Counted from the stretch's first letter, positions 1 through 10,495 are shown. The stretch is DNA of 64,000 nt from Symsagittifera roscoffensis (GCF_963678635.1 NC_087063.1:59652759-59716758), one strand, 5' to 3'. Numbers and translations are program-made. The notes: generated from the letters alone by a model not told the origin.

Positions 1-565
1 TAGTATTAGCTTGATTTCATTATACTAATTAAGACCTGGAAGTAAGCGAGTTATATTTTTGATTTGGTTTAACATATTGTTTGTTCTTTCTCTGATCTAA
101 CTTTTCTAATCTTTCTGGTTTTTCTAAATCTAAATTAGTATAGGTCCGCTCTAGACTTGTTTGGTCGCACTAGATGTTTTCAAGTCCGGGTGGTTTTCTC
201 ATTGAGTAATTTCGGATAGTGTACACCGTGTGACCATCTTATTTTTGGCGGTATAGGTTCGTGCGACTTCTTAGTCTAATCTCGATCCTAATTTTACTCT
301 TAATTTTGCTGGTCCCAATAAATCTAGTATACACTGGATACACTGGTATTCTTGCGATGTTAGAGGAGAGGACAAGCAATTGCTCTCTAAGTTACATTTT
401 TCTTCTCTGGCTGAAACTATAAATTTTTTCAGCTTTACAAATTATCGTAAGTTTTAGTCATGGATCATGATTGGTTAGTTCTAAGTATTTTACAGTGATA
501 GTTATCAAGAATAAAATTGGATATAAAAAATACTTCTTTTGAACTGGTTCCAAAATATCAGTCAC
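1..565 (-). mobile_element. R3-family LTR fragment and leader, left edge
   Basis: Bases from about 175 to 560 match the inner end of the long R3 LTRs seen at 4036, 4648, 6776, 26166 and 48432. The shared core contains the 'cttcttagtctaat' block and ends near 'gaactggttcc'. Just below 175, read on the minus strand, lies a primer-site-like stretch (TCTAGTGCGACC) that also follows the LTRs at 4648 and 26166. This suggests the inner end of a 5' LTR whose element continues leftwards out of the window. The hairpin found in the other LTRs is degraded here (near 405-425). Confidence 0.6.
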
Positions 566-812
566 TGGTGTTTTGAGAAAACAGAAGGTTTCACAGAAGG
601 TTGAGCTTTTGGTTTCCTTAATTTAAATAATTTAAACTATTATAGTGGTGTCATTATTCTCCTTTTCTCAAAACCTCCCTGTGGAAATTGTTAAAAGACC
701 TGATCAATCTCATGATAGAAACACCTGAAAATTAATAATTACTTAGTATTTGCTGATAGAAAAATCTGTGATATGATATATCACTCGTCCCCTTCCGGAG
801 CATATAGATCTT
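566..812. other. unassigned AT-rich DNA
   Basis: I see no gene, RNA or repeat boundary here. It lies between the R3 LTR fragment and a partial MITE, and may be intronic to the exon that begins at 951. Confidence 0.4.
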
Positions 813-912
813 GGCTCTTTTCCAGTCCCCCATTCAAATTCATTTTTGAAAAGCTTGTGTAACGTTATCATAATGCAATGAAAGTTGGCGTGGTGAACAA
901 ATCGACAATTGA
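813..912 (-). mobile_element. partial MITE-1, reverse orientation
   Basis: The sequence starts with the MITE-1 terminus GGCTCTTTTCCAGTCCCC and continues as the reverse complement of the right half of the intact copy at 2328-2541. Shared tracts include 'gtggtgaacaaatcgacaatt'. Similarity stops abruptly near 912, so the other terminus is missing. The break lies about 40 bases upstream of the candidate splice acceptor at 950. Confidence 0.75.
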
Positions 913-950
913 GTCTAAAAGAAGATGTTTTTCTCGAAATCTCTTTTCAG

Positions 951-1367
951 ATCGCCAGGAGAATTTTTTCAAGTGCAGCTGTTCTAGTGACCGTGTTAGT
1001 CGCCTATAGAGAACCGGGACCAAGTGATTTTTTAAAAGGTGGCACTTTCTGTTACTTTGACTTCCAGTGCCCCAGATCACTTGAGTGCCTGGATAATTTC
1101 AAATGCGGTCAGCCAGAAGACAAGCTAGAAGTCCCACCTAATAAGGAGCTTATTACGGCTTCCGTTGCGTCGACTGAAATGTCGCCGACTGCTGTCTCGT
1201 CGATTGAAGTGTCGTCGGCTACAAATTCGTCCGATGACTACGGTCAGGCGTCGGAAGCTAGCGACTACGATTCGGTCTCGGAGGGAGACGAAAGTCTCTC
1301 CAACGATTCGGTCTCGGAAGGAGACGAAAGTCCCTCCAACGATTCTGCAAGCAACGGAAAAGAATAG
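951..1367 (+). CDS. last exon of a secreted or membrane Cys-module protein
   Basis: An open frame of 138 codons starts directly after a strong 3' splice site (polypyrimidine tract then CAG at 948-950) and ends at TAG 1365-1367. No ATG in this frame precedes it, so it should be the terminal exon of a gene whose 5' exons were not found. The first residues form a hydrophobic stretch (about residues 5-18, signal peptide or membrane anchor). A compact module follows with four Cys in the pattern C-X5-C-X5-C-X5-C, which resembles invertebrate EB-type modules. The C-terminal half is Ser/Asp/Glu-rich and contains an 11-residue acidic repeat (SVSEGDES core, about 33 bp unit, two copies plus a partial). 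Function is not recognised. The splice site and ordered composition argue for a host exon. Confidence 0.55.
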   Translation: MARRIFSSAAVLVTVLVAYREPGPSDFLKGGTFCYFDFQCPRSLECLDNFKCGQPEDKLEVPPNKELITASVASTEMSPTAVSSIEVSSATNSSDDYGQASEASDYDSVSEGDESLSNDSVSEGDESPSNDSASNGKE

Positions 1368-1969
1368 GCGAGCTTTTTTCCCATTTTCTCCAAAAGTTTG
1401 ATATTCCAAATGATTGTTTCTTTCATCGAAATCTTTTAATGAATGATTGACTGTTTGAATGATTGACCGTTTGTTTTTAAGCTGCTTATAGTTGTAACGG
1501 TGTAGCAAAGCATTAAAAAGCTTGAGTTTGAGAGAAACTGGGAAAATTGGTTGGTGAATCAATTCAAAGATGATATCTCGAAGCCAAAGGACCTGTTGGC
1601 ATGTTGTACGAAGGGCTCTTTCTTTTATAGAGAACTCATTTTCCACTTCCCCCAACATTCATTATTGCTTCGACTTCGTAACGAAAGTAATGGAATATTT
1701 GTGCTCGCGGTGGTTTTTTTTCTTCAGACAAATTTCGACAATTTCACCAGCCGTTTTTGACAGAATTTAAAATAACGTAATTCAAAAGGTATTGTTATCT
1801 TGAGCTTAGATTTGAAAAGATAAATCACTTGAAAAATTTTTTTGTAAAATTATGGGGGTTTATTTTGGCCAATTTGGGACAATTAAAGCGCGAATATTTC
1901 GCGCTATTAACGCGTAAGCGGAGATTTAACCTTCTTAGAAATCGTTCTAAGCTGGTTCGAGCAACCTTC
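1368..1969. other. downstream region, no gene seen
   Basis: This is probably the 3' untranslated region of the exon ending at 1367 followed by intergenic DNA. I see no convincing coding frame. Short open frames on both strands lack domains. Confidence 0.35.
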
Positions 1970-2327
1970 CCGCACCGGAGTTCCATGGATAATAATCGAT
2001 TATAATGGAAATTCGTTGTCTAAAATGTTGTCATTATAATCCATTGTTGTTGCAAATTTAGACCACAAAATCGATTGTATTGTCATTAAAACGACAATTT
2101 TCGTAAAAACACAATCCATTAAAATCCATTATAATGGATGGATTAAAATCCATTTAAAATCCATTATAATTGATTATAACGGATTATAATCTATACATTT
2201 TTTTGCAAAATGATGGTTTACTTGCAACCTATACCTACTCAAATTAACCCTCCTTCCTCACTTTGCCCCCATCCGTATTTGGTCGAACCCCCTCCCCCAC
2301 TCGACTACGTTTATCACTAAGCTCACC

Positions 2328-2541
2328 GGCTCTTTTCGAGTTCCCCCCTTTCAAAATACCGAATTTTATATTTGTTTAACGTGTTATTACGGCTAAATGC
2401 GTGATTTTACGCTGTGAAGTATGAAGAACAAATCTGTTTAGAATTGTCGATTTGTTCACCACGCTTAATTTCATTGCATTGCGACAACGTTAAATAGACT
2501 TTTCAAAATTGAATTTGAAAGGGGGGGACTGGAAAAGAGCC
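2328..2541. mobile_element. MITE-1 copy, intact, 214 bp, hAT-like
   Basis: Terminal inverted repeats begin GGCTCTTTTC(G/C)AGT and run through a C-rich tract for about 28 bp. The 8 bases on each side are identical: AGCTCACC at 2320-2327 and at 2542-2549. An 8-bp duplication is the hAT-superfamily signature, so a hAT transposase probably mobilised it. There is no coding capacity. It is nested in the transposon at 1970-3256. A second copy lies at 46187-46408 and a partial one at 813-912. Confidence 0.88.
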
Positions 2542-2570
2542 AGCTCACCCCCATTTTTACTAAAGTTTAC

Positions 2571-2733
2571 GGCTCTTTTTACTCCCCCCCCCCCCCACCT
2601 CACATGGATTAAATATGAAGACCAAATATGTTTGTCATGGCCTAAATAGTTCGCATGCCATTTTTCTTAACATTCGGATAATGTGAACGAAATTTCACTA
2701 ATTTTGCAAGTGGGGGAAAAAGGAATAAGAGCC
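2571..2733. mobile_element. MITE-2 copy, intact, 163 bp, hAT-like
   Basis: It starts GGCTCTTTTT plus a C tract and ends in the inverted form GGAATAAGAGCC. It is flanked by the perfect 8-bp duplication AAGTTTAC (2563-2570 and 2734-2741). The interior shares 'accaaatatgtttgtcatgg' with the copy at 46557-46764 but not with MITE-1, so it is a second family with similar tips. No protein is encoded. Confidence 0.88.
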
Positions 2734-3256
2734 AAGTTTACCCCCCAACCCAACCCCCCAAGTTACAGTTTACACCCCCCCCCCCCCAAATTGTCTACCA
2801 TCAAACGGGGACGGGGGAAGGGGGTTACTCAGTTAGTTTTTAAGCGAGTTGTTAAAAGAGGCGATGGAGCTTACATAGGATAGAAAAAGTAGAGGAAAAA
2901 TAAATAAATAAAATCTTATGTGAAAAAAAAAAGTTATGAAACGTAATACGTGGCAACTGCACGAGACAGGAAGTAGGGTAAATATGAAAAAGATTTGCAA
3001 AATTCATAATTTCTGCTCAAAAATACATTATAATCGTTTATGATCTATTATAATAGACTATAATGATTGAAAAAATTATAAATATAATCCATTTTCAATG
3101 AATTATAATCGATTATAATGAACTATATTGGTATAAAAATACTAGGATTATAATCCATTTTTGATGGATTATAACCGATAAGTTTTTGTAATTTTATAGA
3201 TACTGACCATAAAAAGACAATATAATCGATTATTATCCCTGGAATTCCAGAGGCGG

Positions 3257-3374
3257 TTATTTGCCATAATTGATTTGTTACTAGTTTCGTATTTTTAAGA
3301 GCCATTTTTTTAGTCTGAAAGTTGTTGAAATGTTTTTTCAACGAATTTGTTTTTCGGTGCTTTGCGTTCTCTAA
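3257..3374. other. short spacer
   Basis: Unassigned DNA between the inverted-repeat transposon and the start of the duplicated segment. Confidence 0.3.
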
Positions 3375-4035
3375 ATATTTTAAATTATTTTGTATATTTT
3401 AAATTAATAATGCATAGCCATACTTCATATTTTGTTTATAAAAATTTAGATGTAAAGCATTCATATTTTGTGGCGCATGTTCCGTATAAGTTTTGTTTCG
3501 CGTGGAAAATAGGGCTCCCCTTTTTGCTAGTAGCAGAACTGATCAGATCTAGAAGCAATTAATGGGAAAAGCTGAAAAACTTTAACAATAACAACAATTG
3601 GATAAAAAGAATAAAAATACTGCTCGTTTATCCAAGCAAAGCTCTAAATGTTCCGACTACCCTTTAACAGGTCTCGCATAGGTTTTGTTCAACATATTTT
3701 GATAAACCATAATTTTTGGAATGCCAATATCAAATATTAGCTGCTGAAACTTGAGTCATACACAAAGTAAGGACCAATTTAATTTTTTGAATGAGCGATA
3801 TACCGCAAGCTAGGTTGATGCAAGCTCACCCGCTGGGAGTCCGCAAATTCCAGAATCAGTCCCGAAGTTATCGAAAAAAAATCTTCTTAAAATTAGTCAA
3901 ATAAAAATTAAACCAATCTCTAGCATATATTGTTTCCTCACTTCCTTCAAAAGTTGGAATTACAATTGCAATTGTGTTCACAAAAAGCAAAGTAAAATTG
4001 TTGCCAAAAACACATTGGGTCAATTTGGACTCAAA

Positions 4036-4573
4036 TAAGTTATGACCTATTGGTTATACTCTTAGAGTAATTACAGATAAGGTACATCGTCTGCTCGTAT
4101 CGCTTTCTTATTTTCGGCCGGATAGATTCGTGAAACTTCTTAGTCTAATACCGATCCTAATCTTACTCTTATATCTTCTAGTCTCAATAGATCTAGTGTA
4201 TACTGGTTTATGCGAGTTAGTTCTTGAGTTTATCCAGAAGGAGAACAACTGTATTCTAAGTTTTTTTAAAATTGTTCTGTTGCTGAAACCACAAGTAGTT
4301 TCAGCACTTACGAATAAGTGTAAATGTTAGAGATAGAATATGCTAGGTTAGTTATAAATATACTATAGTTTCATTCCATCATAACAATTATTGGTCTATA
4401 AATACTAGTTTAGAACTGGTTCCACCCATCCACGGCTTAGCGAGTTTTTAGTTTTTAGTTGTTTGATGTAGTGAAGGACGGGTGATGTAGTTTATTTTTG
4501 AAGTTGCGAGCAGTGGTTTCTTGCAGAAAGGAGAAGTGTGGCTGTTTGTGTTTGGCGGAGGAAGATTGTTATG
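4036..4573 (-). mobile_element. truncated R3 LTR
   Basis: It matches the inner 540 bp of the LTR at 4648 base for base over long tracts and breaks off at about 4573 ('gaagattgttatg'). The outer flank is the duplicated host-like segment rather than a primer-site-like sequence, which suggests a 3' LTR. It carries the LTR hairpin (4282-4305) with one wobble-type mismatch. Confidence 0.7.
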
Positions 4574-4647
4574 GTATAAATCTATTTCATTATTTCTAAG
4601 CTAATTTGTTTTTTAAGGTCTTATTCGAGACTTTTTGCCGCACCAGA
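4574..4647 (-). mobile_element. R3 leader remnant with primer-site-like sequence
   Basis: About 70 bp of non-LTR sequence between two LTR copies. On the minus strand it begins TCTGGTGCGGC directly after the LTR end, in the same place as at 26165 and 174. This fits the first bases after a 5' LTR, left over from a recombination or deletion that removed the rest of an element. Confidence 0.5.
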
Positions 4648-6105
4648 TGAGTTAAGATGTGAGGTTAACTCATAGAGTAATTTCAGATAGGGTACACTGT
4701 CTGCTCGTCACGCTATCTTATTTTCGGCCGGATAGACTCGTGCAACTTCTTAGTCTAATACCGATCCTAATCTTACTCTTATATCTTCCTGTCTCAGTAG
4801 ATCTAGTGTATACTGGTTTATGCGAGTTAGTTCTTGAGTTTATCCAGAAGGAGAACAACTGTATTCTAAGTTTTTTTAAAATGGTTTTGTTGCTGAAACA
4901 ACAATTAGTTTCAGCACTTACAAATAAGTGTAAATGTTAGAGATGGAATATGCTTGGTTAGTTATAAATATACTATAGTTTCATTCCATAATAAAAATTA
5001 TTGGTCTTTAAATAATAGTTTAGAACTGGTTCCACCCATCCGCGGTTTAGCGAGTTTTTAGTTTTTAATTGTTTGATGTAGTGAAGGACGGGTGATGTAG
5101 TTTATTTTTGAAGTTGCGAGCATTGACTTCTTGCAGAAAGGAGAAGTGTGGCTGTTTGTGTTTGGCGGAGGAAGATTGTTATGTTCATGTTTCTAGATCG
5201 GTCTCGTTGATCGTGGTAGTCTTGAGTGATTGTGTCAAGACTTCTGATCGATGCAATGATGTGTCGATTTCGTAAAGTCTAGAGCGAGACTACGTGCAGG
5301 GTGAAGTTTGACTTTTCCATGTGAAGTGCCAAAGGACTAGGATCGGTACGTGTAGCCAAAATCGAGAAGGCCAGTGTCATGGCTCAATAGTTTTCCTTTG
5401 CTGCGATGTTGAGCCCATATTTTAAATCCTCTGAAGGTAGTGACTTTAGGCAGCAAATCGAATAGAAAGGCCATTCCGAAGTTGGAATGTAGATGAGTTG
5501 TAATCTCCTTTGCTGCTTGTTCCTTGGGCTCTAAGAAATCTTTACATACTGCATTTTTGGTTTACATACACAATTACCTTTTGTTAATTAGCTTTTAGTT
5601 ATGATTTGTTATTAATTGTTATTGCAAAAGCGTTTTACTTTAGTTTGCAAATTTTTAAAAGTCGCTCACACTAAAGCAACTCTTGACAAAAATAGAGTAT
5701 TGGTCACAAAGCGTGGTGTAGTTCGGTGGGTTAGACCGGCTATAGAGCATGCTCAAGACGTCCCTCTGGTTATTGAGGCCAGGAGTGGGGTATATTTTTA
5801 TGGTCTCTTGGTGCAGAGTCTCTTTTTGTGCTCAACTTTTTGTTTCAATTTTGTGATTTGTTTTTCTCTTTTTTGTTTTGTTTGTGTCCTTTTCTCAAAA
5901 AAAGAATCTTTTGGTGTGGGTTTGTCCTTCGACTTTTTTGTTTTTTATTTGATTGTAGTAAAAATTTAAAGTGGTTTTCAAAAGAATAGTTTATCCAATT
6001 TAGTCTGGTTTTAATTTGGTTTGGGTACCGTGGGTTATTTTTTCTTATTCATGCTATTAATTTGTGGTTTTGTGTCGCTAGTAAACTGCATTGGTTATTT
6101 CAGTT
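4648..6105 (-). mobile_element. R3 LTR, near full length
   Basis: About 1.45 kb, starting TGAGTTA on the plus strand (element 3' end TAACTCA on the minus strand). It contains the 'cttcttagtctaataccgat' core, a decayed hairpin (4882-4905), a strongly conserved patch around 5710-5790 and a pyrimidine-rich tail near 6030-6050. The outer boundary is set by similarity to the LTR at 6776-8220 and is not exact. There are no genes. Plus-strand open frames inside it are antisense and lack domains. Confidence 0.7.
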
Positions 6106-8227
6106 AACTTTTTAAAAATTATTTTGTATATTTTAAACTAATAACGCATAGCCATAATTTATATTTTGTTTATAATAAATTAGATGTAAAGCATTCATAT
6201 TTTGTGGCGCATCTTCCGTTGAAACTTTGCTTCGCGTAGAAAACAGGGCTCCTTTTTTGCTAGTAGCAGAACTGATCAGATCTAGAAGCAATTAAAGTGA
6301 AAAGCTGAAAAACTTTAACAAAAACAACAATTGGATAATTAAGTTTAAAAATACTGCTCGTTTATCCAAGCAAAGCCCTAAATGTTCCAACTACCCTTTA
6401 ACAGGTCTCGAATAGGTTTTGTTCAACATATTTTGAAAGACCATAACTTTTGGAATGCCATTATCAAATATTAGCTGCTGAAACTTGATTCATATACGAA
6501 ATAAAGGCCAATTTAATTTACAAAGATTTTGAATGAGGGATATACCGTAAGCTAGGTTAGTGCAAGCTCACCCGGTGGGAATCCGCAATTTCCAGAATCT
6601 GTCCCGAAATTATAGAAAAAAAGCTTTTAAAAGTTAGTCAAATAAATAATTAAAACAATCTCTAGCATATATTGTTCCCTCACTTCCTTCAAAAGTCGGA
6701 ATTACAATCGAATGTTGTTCACAGAAATCAAAGTAAAATTGTCGCCAAAACACAATTGGTCAATTTAGACTCAAATGAGTTATGACCTATTGGTTATACT
6801 CATAGAGTATTTACAGATAAGGTAAGCCGTCTGCTCGTCACGCTATCTTATTTTCGGCCGGATAGACTCGTGCAACTTCTTAGTCTAATACCGATCTTAA
6901 TCTTACTCTTATATGTTGTAGTCTCATTAGATCTAGTGTATACTGGTTTATGCGAGTTATTTCTTGGAGTTTATCGAGAAATAGAACAACCGTATTCTAA
7001 ATTTGTAATTGCTGTAACTACTGTACAAGTAGTTACAGCAATTACAAACAAGTGTAAATGTTAGAGATGGAATATAATTGGTTAAATTTAATTATTTTAT
7101 AGTTTCATTCTATCATAAAAATTATTGGTCCATAAATACTAGTTTAAAATTGGTTCCACCCATCCGCGGCTTAGAGAGTTTTTACTTTTTATTTATTTGA
7201 TGTACTGAAGGACGGGTGATAATGTTTCTTTTTAAAGGTGCAAGCATTGACTTCTTGCAGAAAGGAGAAGTATAGCTGTTTGTGTTTGACGGAGGAAGAT
7301 TATTATGTTCATGTTTCTAGATGGGTCTCGCTGATCGTGGTATTCTTGAGTGATTGTGTCAAGACTTCTGATTGATGCAAGGATGTGTCGATTTCGTAAA
7401 GTCTAGAGCGAGACTACTGCAGGGTAAAATTTGGCTTTTCCGTGTGAAACGCCAAGTGACTAGGATCGGTACGTGTAGTCAAAAACTAGAAGGCCAGTGG
7501 TCTGTTTCAATGGTTTTCCTGTGCTGCGATGTTGAGTCTATATTTTAAATCCTCTGAAGGTAGTGACTTTAGGCAGCAAATCGAATAGAATTGCCATTCC
7601 GAAGTTGGAATGTAGTTGAGTTGTCAACTCCTTTGCTGCTCGTTCCTTGGGCTTTAAGAAATCTTTACATACTGCATTTATGGTTTGTATACATTATTAC
7701 GTTTTGTTAATCAACTTTTAGTTGTGATTTGTTGTTAATTGTTATTGCAAAAGCGTTTTACTTTAATTCGGTTATTTTTTAAAAGTCGCTCGCACTAGAG
7801 CAACTCTTGGCAAAAATAGAGTGTTGGTCACAAATCGTGGTGTAGTTCGGTTGGTTAGACCGGCAATAGAGCATGCTCAGGACGTCCCTCTGGTAGGTGA
7901 GGCCAGGAGTGGAGTTTTTTTTAATGGTCTCTTTGTGCAGAGTCTATTTTTCTGCTCAACCTTTTGTTTCATTTTTATTACCTAATTTTCTCTTTTTTGT
8001 TTTTGTTGTGTCCTTTTTTCAAAAAAAAAACTTTTGGTTTGGGTTTGTCTTTCGACTTTTTTGTGTTTTGTTTGATTGTGGTAAGATTAAAAATGGTTTT
8101 CAAAAGAACAATTTATCCAGTTCTAATCTGGTTTGGGTACCGTGGCGTTTTCTTTCTTAGTCATGATATTAATTTGTGGTTTTTTGTCTTTAGTAAGCTG
8201 CGTTGGTTATTTCAGTTTACTATATAA
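6106..8227. repeat. segmental duplication unit 2
   Basis: This repeats unit 1: flank 6106-6775, then LTR 6776-8220. It lacks the extra truncated LTR of unit 1. Substitutions between units are scattered, so the duplication is not an obvious assembly error. Confidence 0.78.
6776..8227 (-). mobile_element. 3' LTR of R3 copy A
   Basis: This LTR of about 1.45 kb lies immediately downstream, in element sense, of the copy A coding region. Its outer edge TGAGTTA at 6776 adjoins the duplicated host flank. It holds the best form of the LTR hairpin: an 18-bp perfect stem (7005-7022 with 7028-7045) and a 5-nt loop. The exact inner boundary near 8220 is uncertain. Confidence 0.7.
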
Positions 8228-8768
8228 TTCCAACCGGGTCAAAGGAAAGTTTGAAACGTGTGAAAACTAATTAGACGTGTTATCAGCGAAAGCTGAAACT
8301 TAACATTATTTAAACAAAACTTCGTGGGCGAGCTGTACGAGTGTGGAAAGAGTGTGTGACTTATGGGCGAGTGAATGAATCAAATTTATAAAAAAAAAGC
8401 GTCGTGTAAAAAAAACGAGTACTTTTTTAATCTGCAATTTCTTTATGAACGTACTACATTGAAATAGTAATTTTACTGCTTTTGTGAGTTTTAATTTTTG
8501 AAATTACTGCTTGGTAGATGGGAATTTTATTGCTCTGGAGGAATATTTATGAATTTACTATTATTTGGAGGTAAATCTAACTGCTTGTGTTTATATACTG
8601 AAATTTGTTAAAATGAGTTTAAATTTTCTAGAAAATAGTTTTCAATTTTTTTATTTATCTTCATTTGTTTTAGATGATTGAGTGATGAAATCTAAAAAAA
8701 GGTGAACCAGTTATACAGAATGGTTGGTTGTGTTTGGAATTTTTTAAGTTAAAAATACTTAATTATAC
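8228..8768 (-). other. R3 3' non-coding region of copy A
   Basis: Non-coding sequence between the 3' ORF and the LTR, partly conserved with 49830-50334 in copy B ('cttcgtgggcgagctgt' in both). On the minus strand it starts with a splice-donor-like GTAAGTATAATT at 8772-8761. A polypyrimidine stretch ending in TAG follows about 80-90 bases downstream, near 8690. It may contain a short intron. Confidence 0.45.
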
Positions 8769-9449
8769 TTACTGAGGGTCATTGTCGGCGATAAACCCAT
8801 TTGGGAAAAGATTGTGAATAGTGTCCGATGATGTAAGGAATTTAGCAAGCGAGCGGGCGATGAATTTAGTTTGTAGGAGAGGCTATAAGATTTCAAGTGC
8901 TTTGATGATCTTTTGCTCTTCCTTACGTGGTGAGAATTTGTGCGGTGTATTTTGGGTAATATTATGGTTAAAATTAGTGTTGTGAATACATTCTAGGATT
9001 GGGACTTCGACGGGCTGTATATATTCGTAGGGGACAATTAGTGGGCGAGATTCATCAACATTGAAAGTACTGATTAGTGGGCAGAATATATACATTTGTC
9101 TTATGGGTTCGTAATGTCGGATGATACCTTGCATATTAGTGTCTTTAATGCAATATGTTAATTTTAAGAAGAAGGGTGAAGTATATTTAGCGTTAATAAA
9201 CTGAAATTGATGTTGTGGGTTTCGTGATGGTGTATTAGTTGTGTAGTGATGTTGGCTAAATTTATAATAAGTATATGTAAGAGTTTGTTTTGTGCGTAAC
9301 ATATTTTGAAGTGAGCAGTGTAAATAGCGTTCTTTTAGTGTTAGGAAATTGAAAAGTAGTGAGAAATGGTTAATAATTTGAAAAAAGGTGTCGCAGGTTT
9401 TTGTGTCGCGAAGTGCTGTGGATATAAAATTATCAAATTTTTTATTCAT
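8769..9449 (-). pseudogene. R3 copy A 3' accessory ORF 2
   Basis: The frame starts at ATG 9449 and runs 188 codons to a TAG at 8883. It then continues in the same frame for about 37 codons to TAA at 8769-8771. Copy B has Trp (TGG) at the TAG position and the same downstream sequence, so the TAG is a nonsense mutation. The central part (residues about 105-165, including the MYIFCP word) aligns with copy B 50335-50691. I recognise no domain and no signal peptide. It lies downstream of env, where complex retroviruses and some env-bearing retroelements carry accessory genes. Function is unknown. Confidence 0.55.
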
Positions 9450-9496
9450 GCAGTTAATGGCATATAAATATTGAAATTTTATTTAAAAAATTTCAG

Positions 9497-10273
9497 TCAG
9501 TTGGGGCTGGCGTTAGCATCGTCTTCTGAAAAGGTATCTTCCATATAACGTGCAATAGCGTGCTCATAGTGGTTAAAGGAAAATCGGTTTGCTTTTTGCG
9601 CAACAAACCTATTTAGTGTTTGGGTTAGACCGATGGTTGTGAATTGTTTTTCATGCAGTGCTGTGGTTAGGTGATGTAATCGAGTGTGACACCATTCATT
9701 GTCTTGTGGGTTTTTTTTTAAAATGGGAGTGATAATGGGTTAGTGGAATGGTAATATGAGGTCCATGAAAATGTAGGAAAAATAAGCACACTCGTAGGAA
9801 TTCTTTTGTGTTAGTGTGCAGTGGGTGAACGGAAAACATTCGAGGAGGTCGGGGATTGGGAAGCATTTGGGTATTGGGATGTTTTCGTTTAAATACTCGG
9901 TGGTCTCGGGTTTCTTCAGTTGTGGATGCTGGGTTGGGGATTCGGAAAATGTAATGGTTTGCGATAGGTGATGAATGGTTTTTGTGTTAGTGTTTTGAAT
10001 TTGTTGTTGTAGGGCTATAAAATTATCATGTTCATTCCCGAGTTCTTCATCAACGGGGATAGGGGGGTCAGGTGGGTCGCTGGTCATTGGGGAGAGAATT
10101 GGAGTTGCATCAGTGTGGGAGGACGGTTCACCTTGAGTTGGGGTATGGAGTGGTTGAATGGAGGGTTGGGAAAAAGTGGAACGGTCTGGGCTCGGAATTT
10201 GCGAATTCATCTGGGGATTCAATATCTGAGTTGTATAAAAAACTGCGTTTGTGGAAGTGTCATCTGAATCCAT
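9497..10273 (-). pseudogene. R3 copy A 3' accessory ORF 1 (Pro/Ser/Thr-rich)
   Basis: It begins with ATG 10273 (MDSDDTSTN). The first 177 codons are Pro, Ser, Thr and Gln-rich, probably disordered, and run to 9740. A frame change at a run of A residues (element sense, around 9712-9720) links them to a second open stretch of about 70 codons ending at TGA 9497-9499 with an acidic C-terminus. Total size would be about 255 codons. There is no known motif. Copy B lacks this segment because of a deletion at about 50700. It may be a regulatory or accessory protein, or an env C-terminal product, but nothing proves either. Confidence 0.45.
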
Positions 10274-10495
10274 GCTTGCCGAACTATTAGTGTATAATGG
10301 TACGAGATAGGGAGTGAAATCAGAGAGTGATATATTTGCAGAGTGACGTTGGAGATTGGATGGGTAAGAAAGTGAACGGTTGAGGGACCCAATCTAGTGG
10401 CTCATCAGGTGCTAAGAAAATGGTTGTTCTGAGAACGAAACTTAGTTATATGTGGCTGTTCAAAGAGTTTCCTCATACGTTTCTTCTATACTTAG

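Larger units (their letters stand above)
1970..3256. mobile_element. inverted-repeat DNA transposon with ATAATCGATTATAAT ends
   Basis: The left end (about 1970-2005, 'ggagttccatggataataatcg') is matched in inverted orientation by the right end (about 3217-3256, 'cgattattatccctggaattcc'), giving imperfect terminal inverted repeats of about 30 bp. The ends are built from many copies of near-palindromic 'gattataatc' words. No transposase frame is visible, so it is non-autonomous or a remnant. Two MITEs are nested inside. Related fragments occur near 36145, 39365 and 48236. No clear target-site duplication was found, so the exact ends are uncertain by several bases. Confidence 0.6.
3375..6105. 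repeat. segmental duplication unit 1
   Basis: About 660 bp of non-LTR flank (3375-4035) followed by R3 LTR sequence. The whole block recurs at 6106-8227. Unit 1 is longer by roughly 615 bp because LTR sequence 4036-4573 is present a second time from 4648. The flank contains no gene I recognise. Confidence 0.8.

Noticed and set aside
5700-5795. tRNA gene inside the R3 LTR
   Set aside because: Weak box A and box B resemblance only. I could not draw an acceptor stem or an anticodon arm, and the patch belongs to a retroelement LTR.
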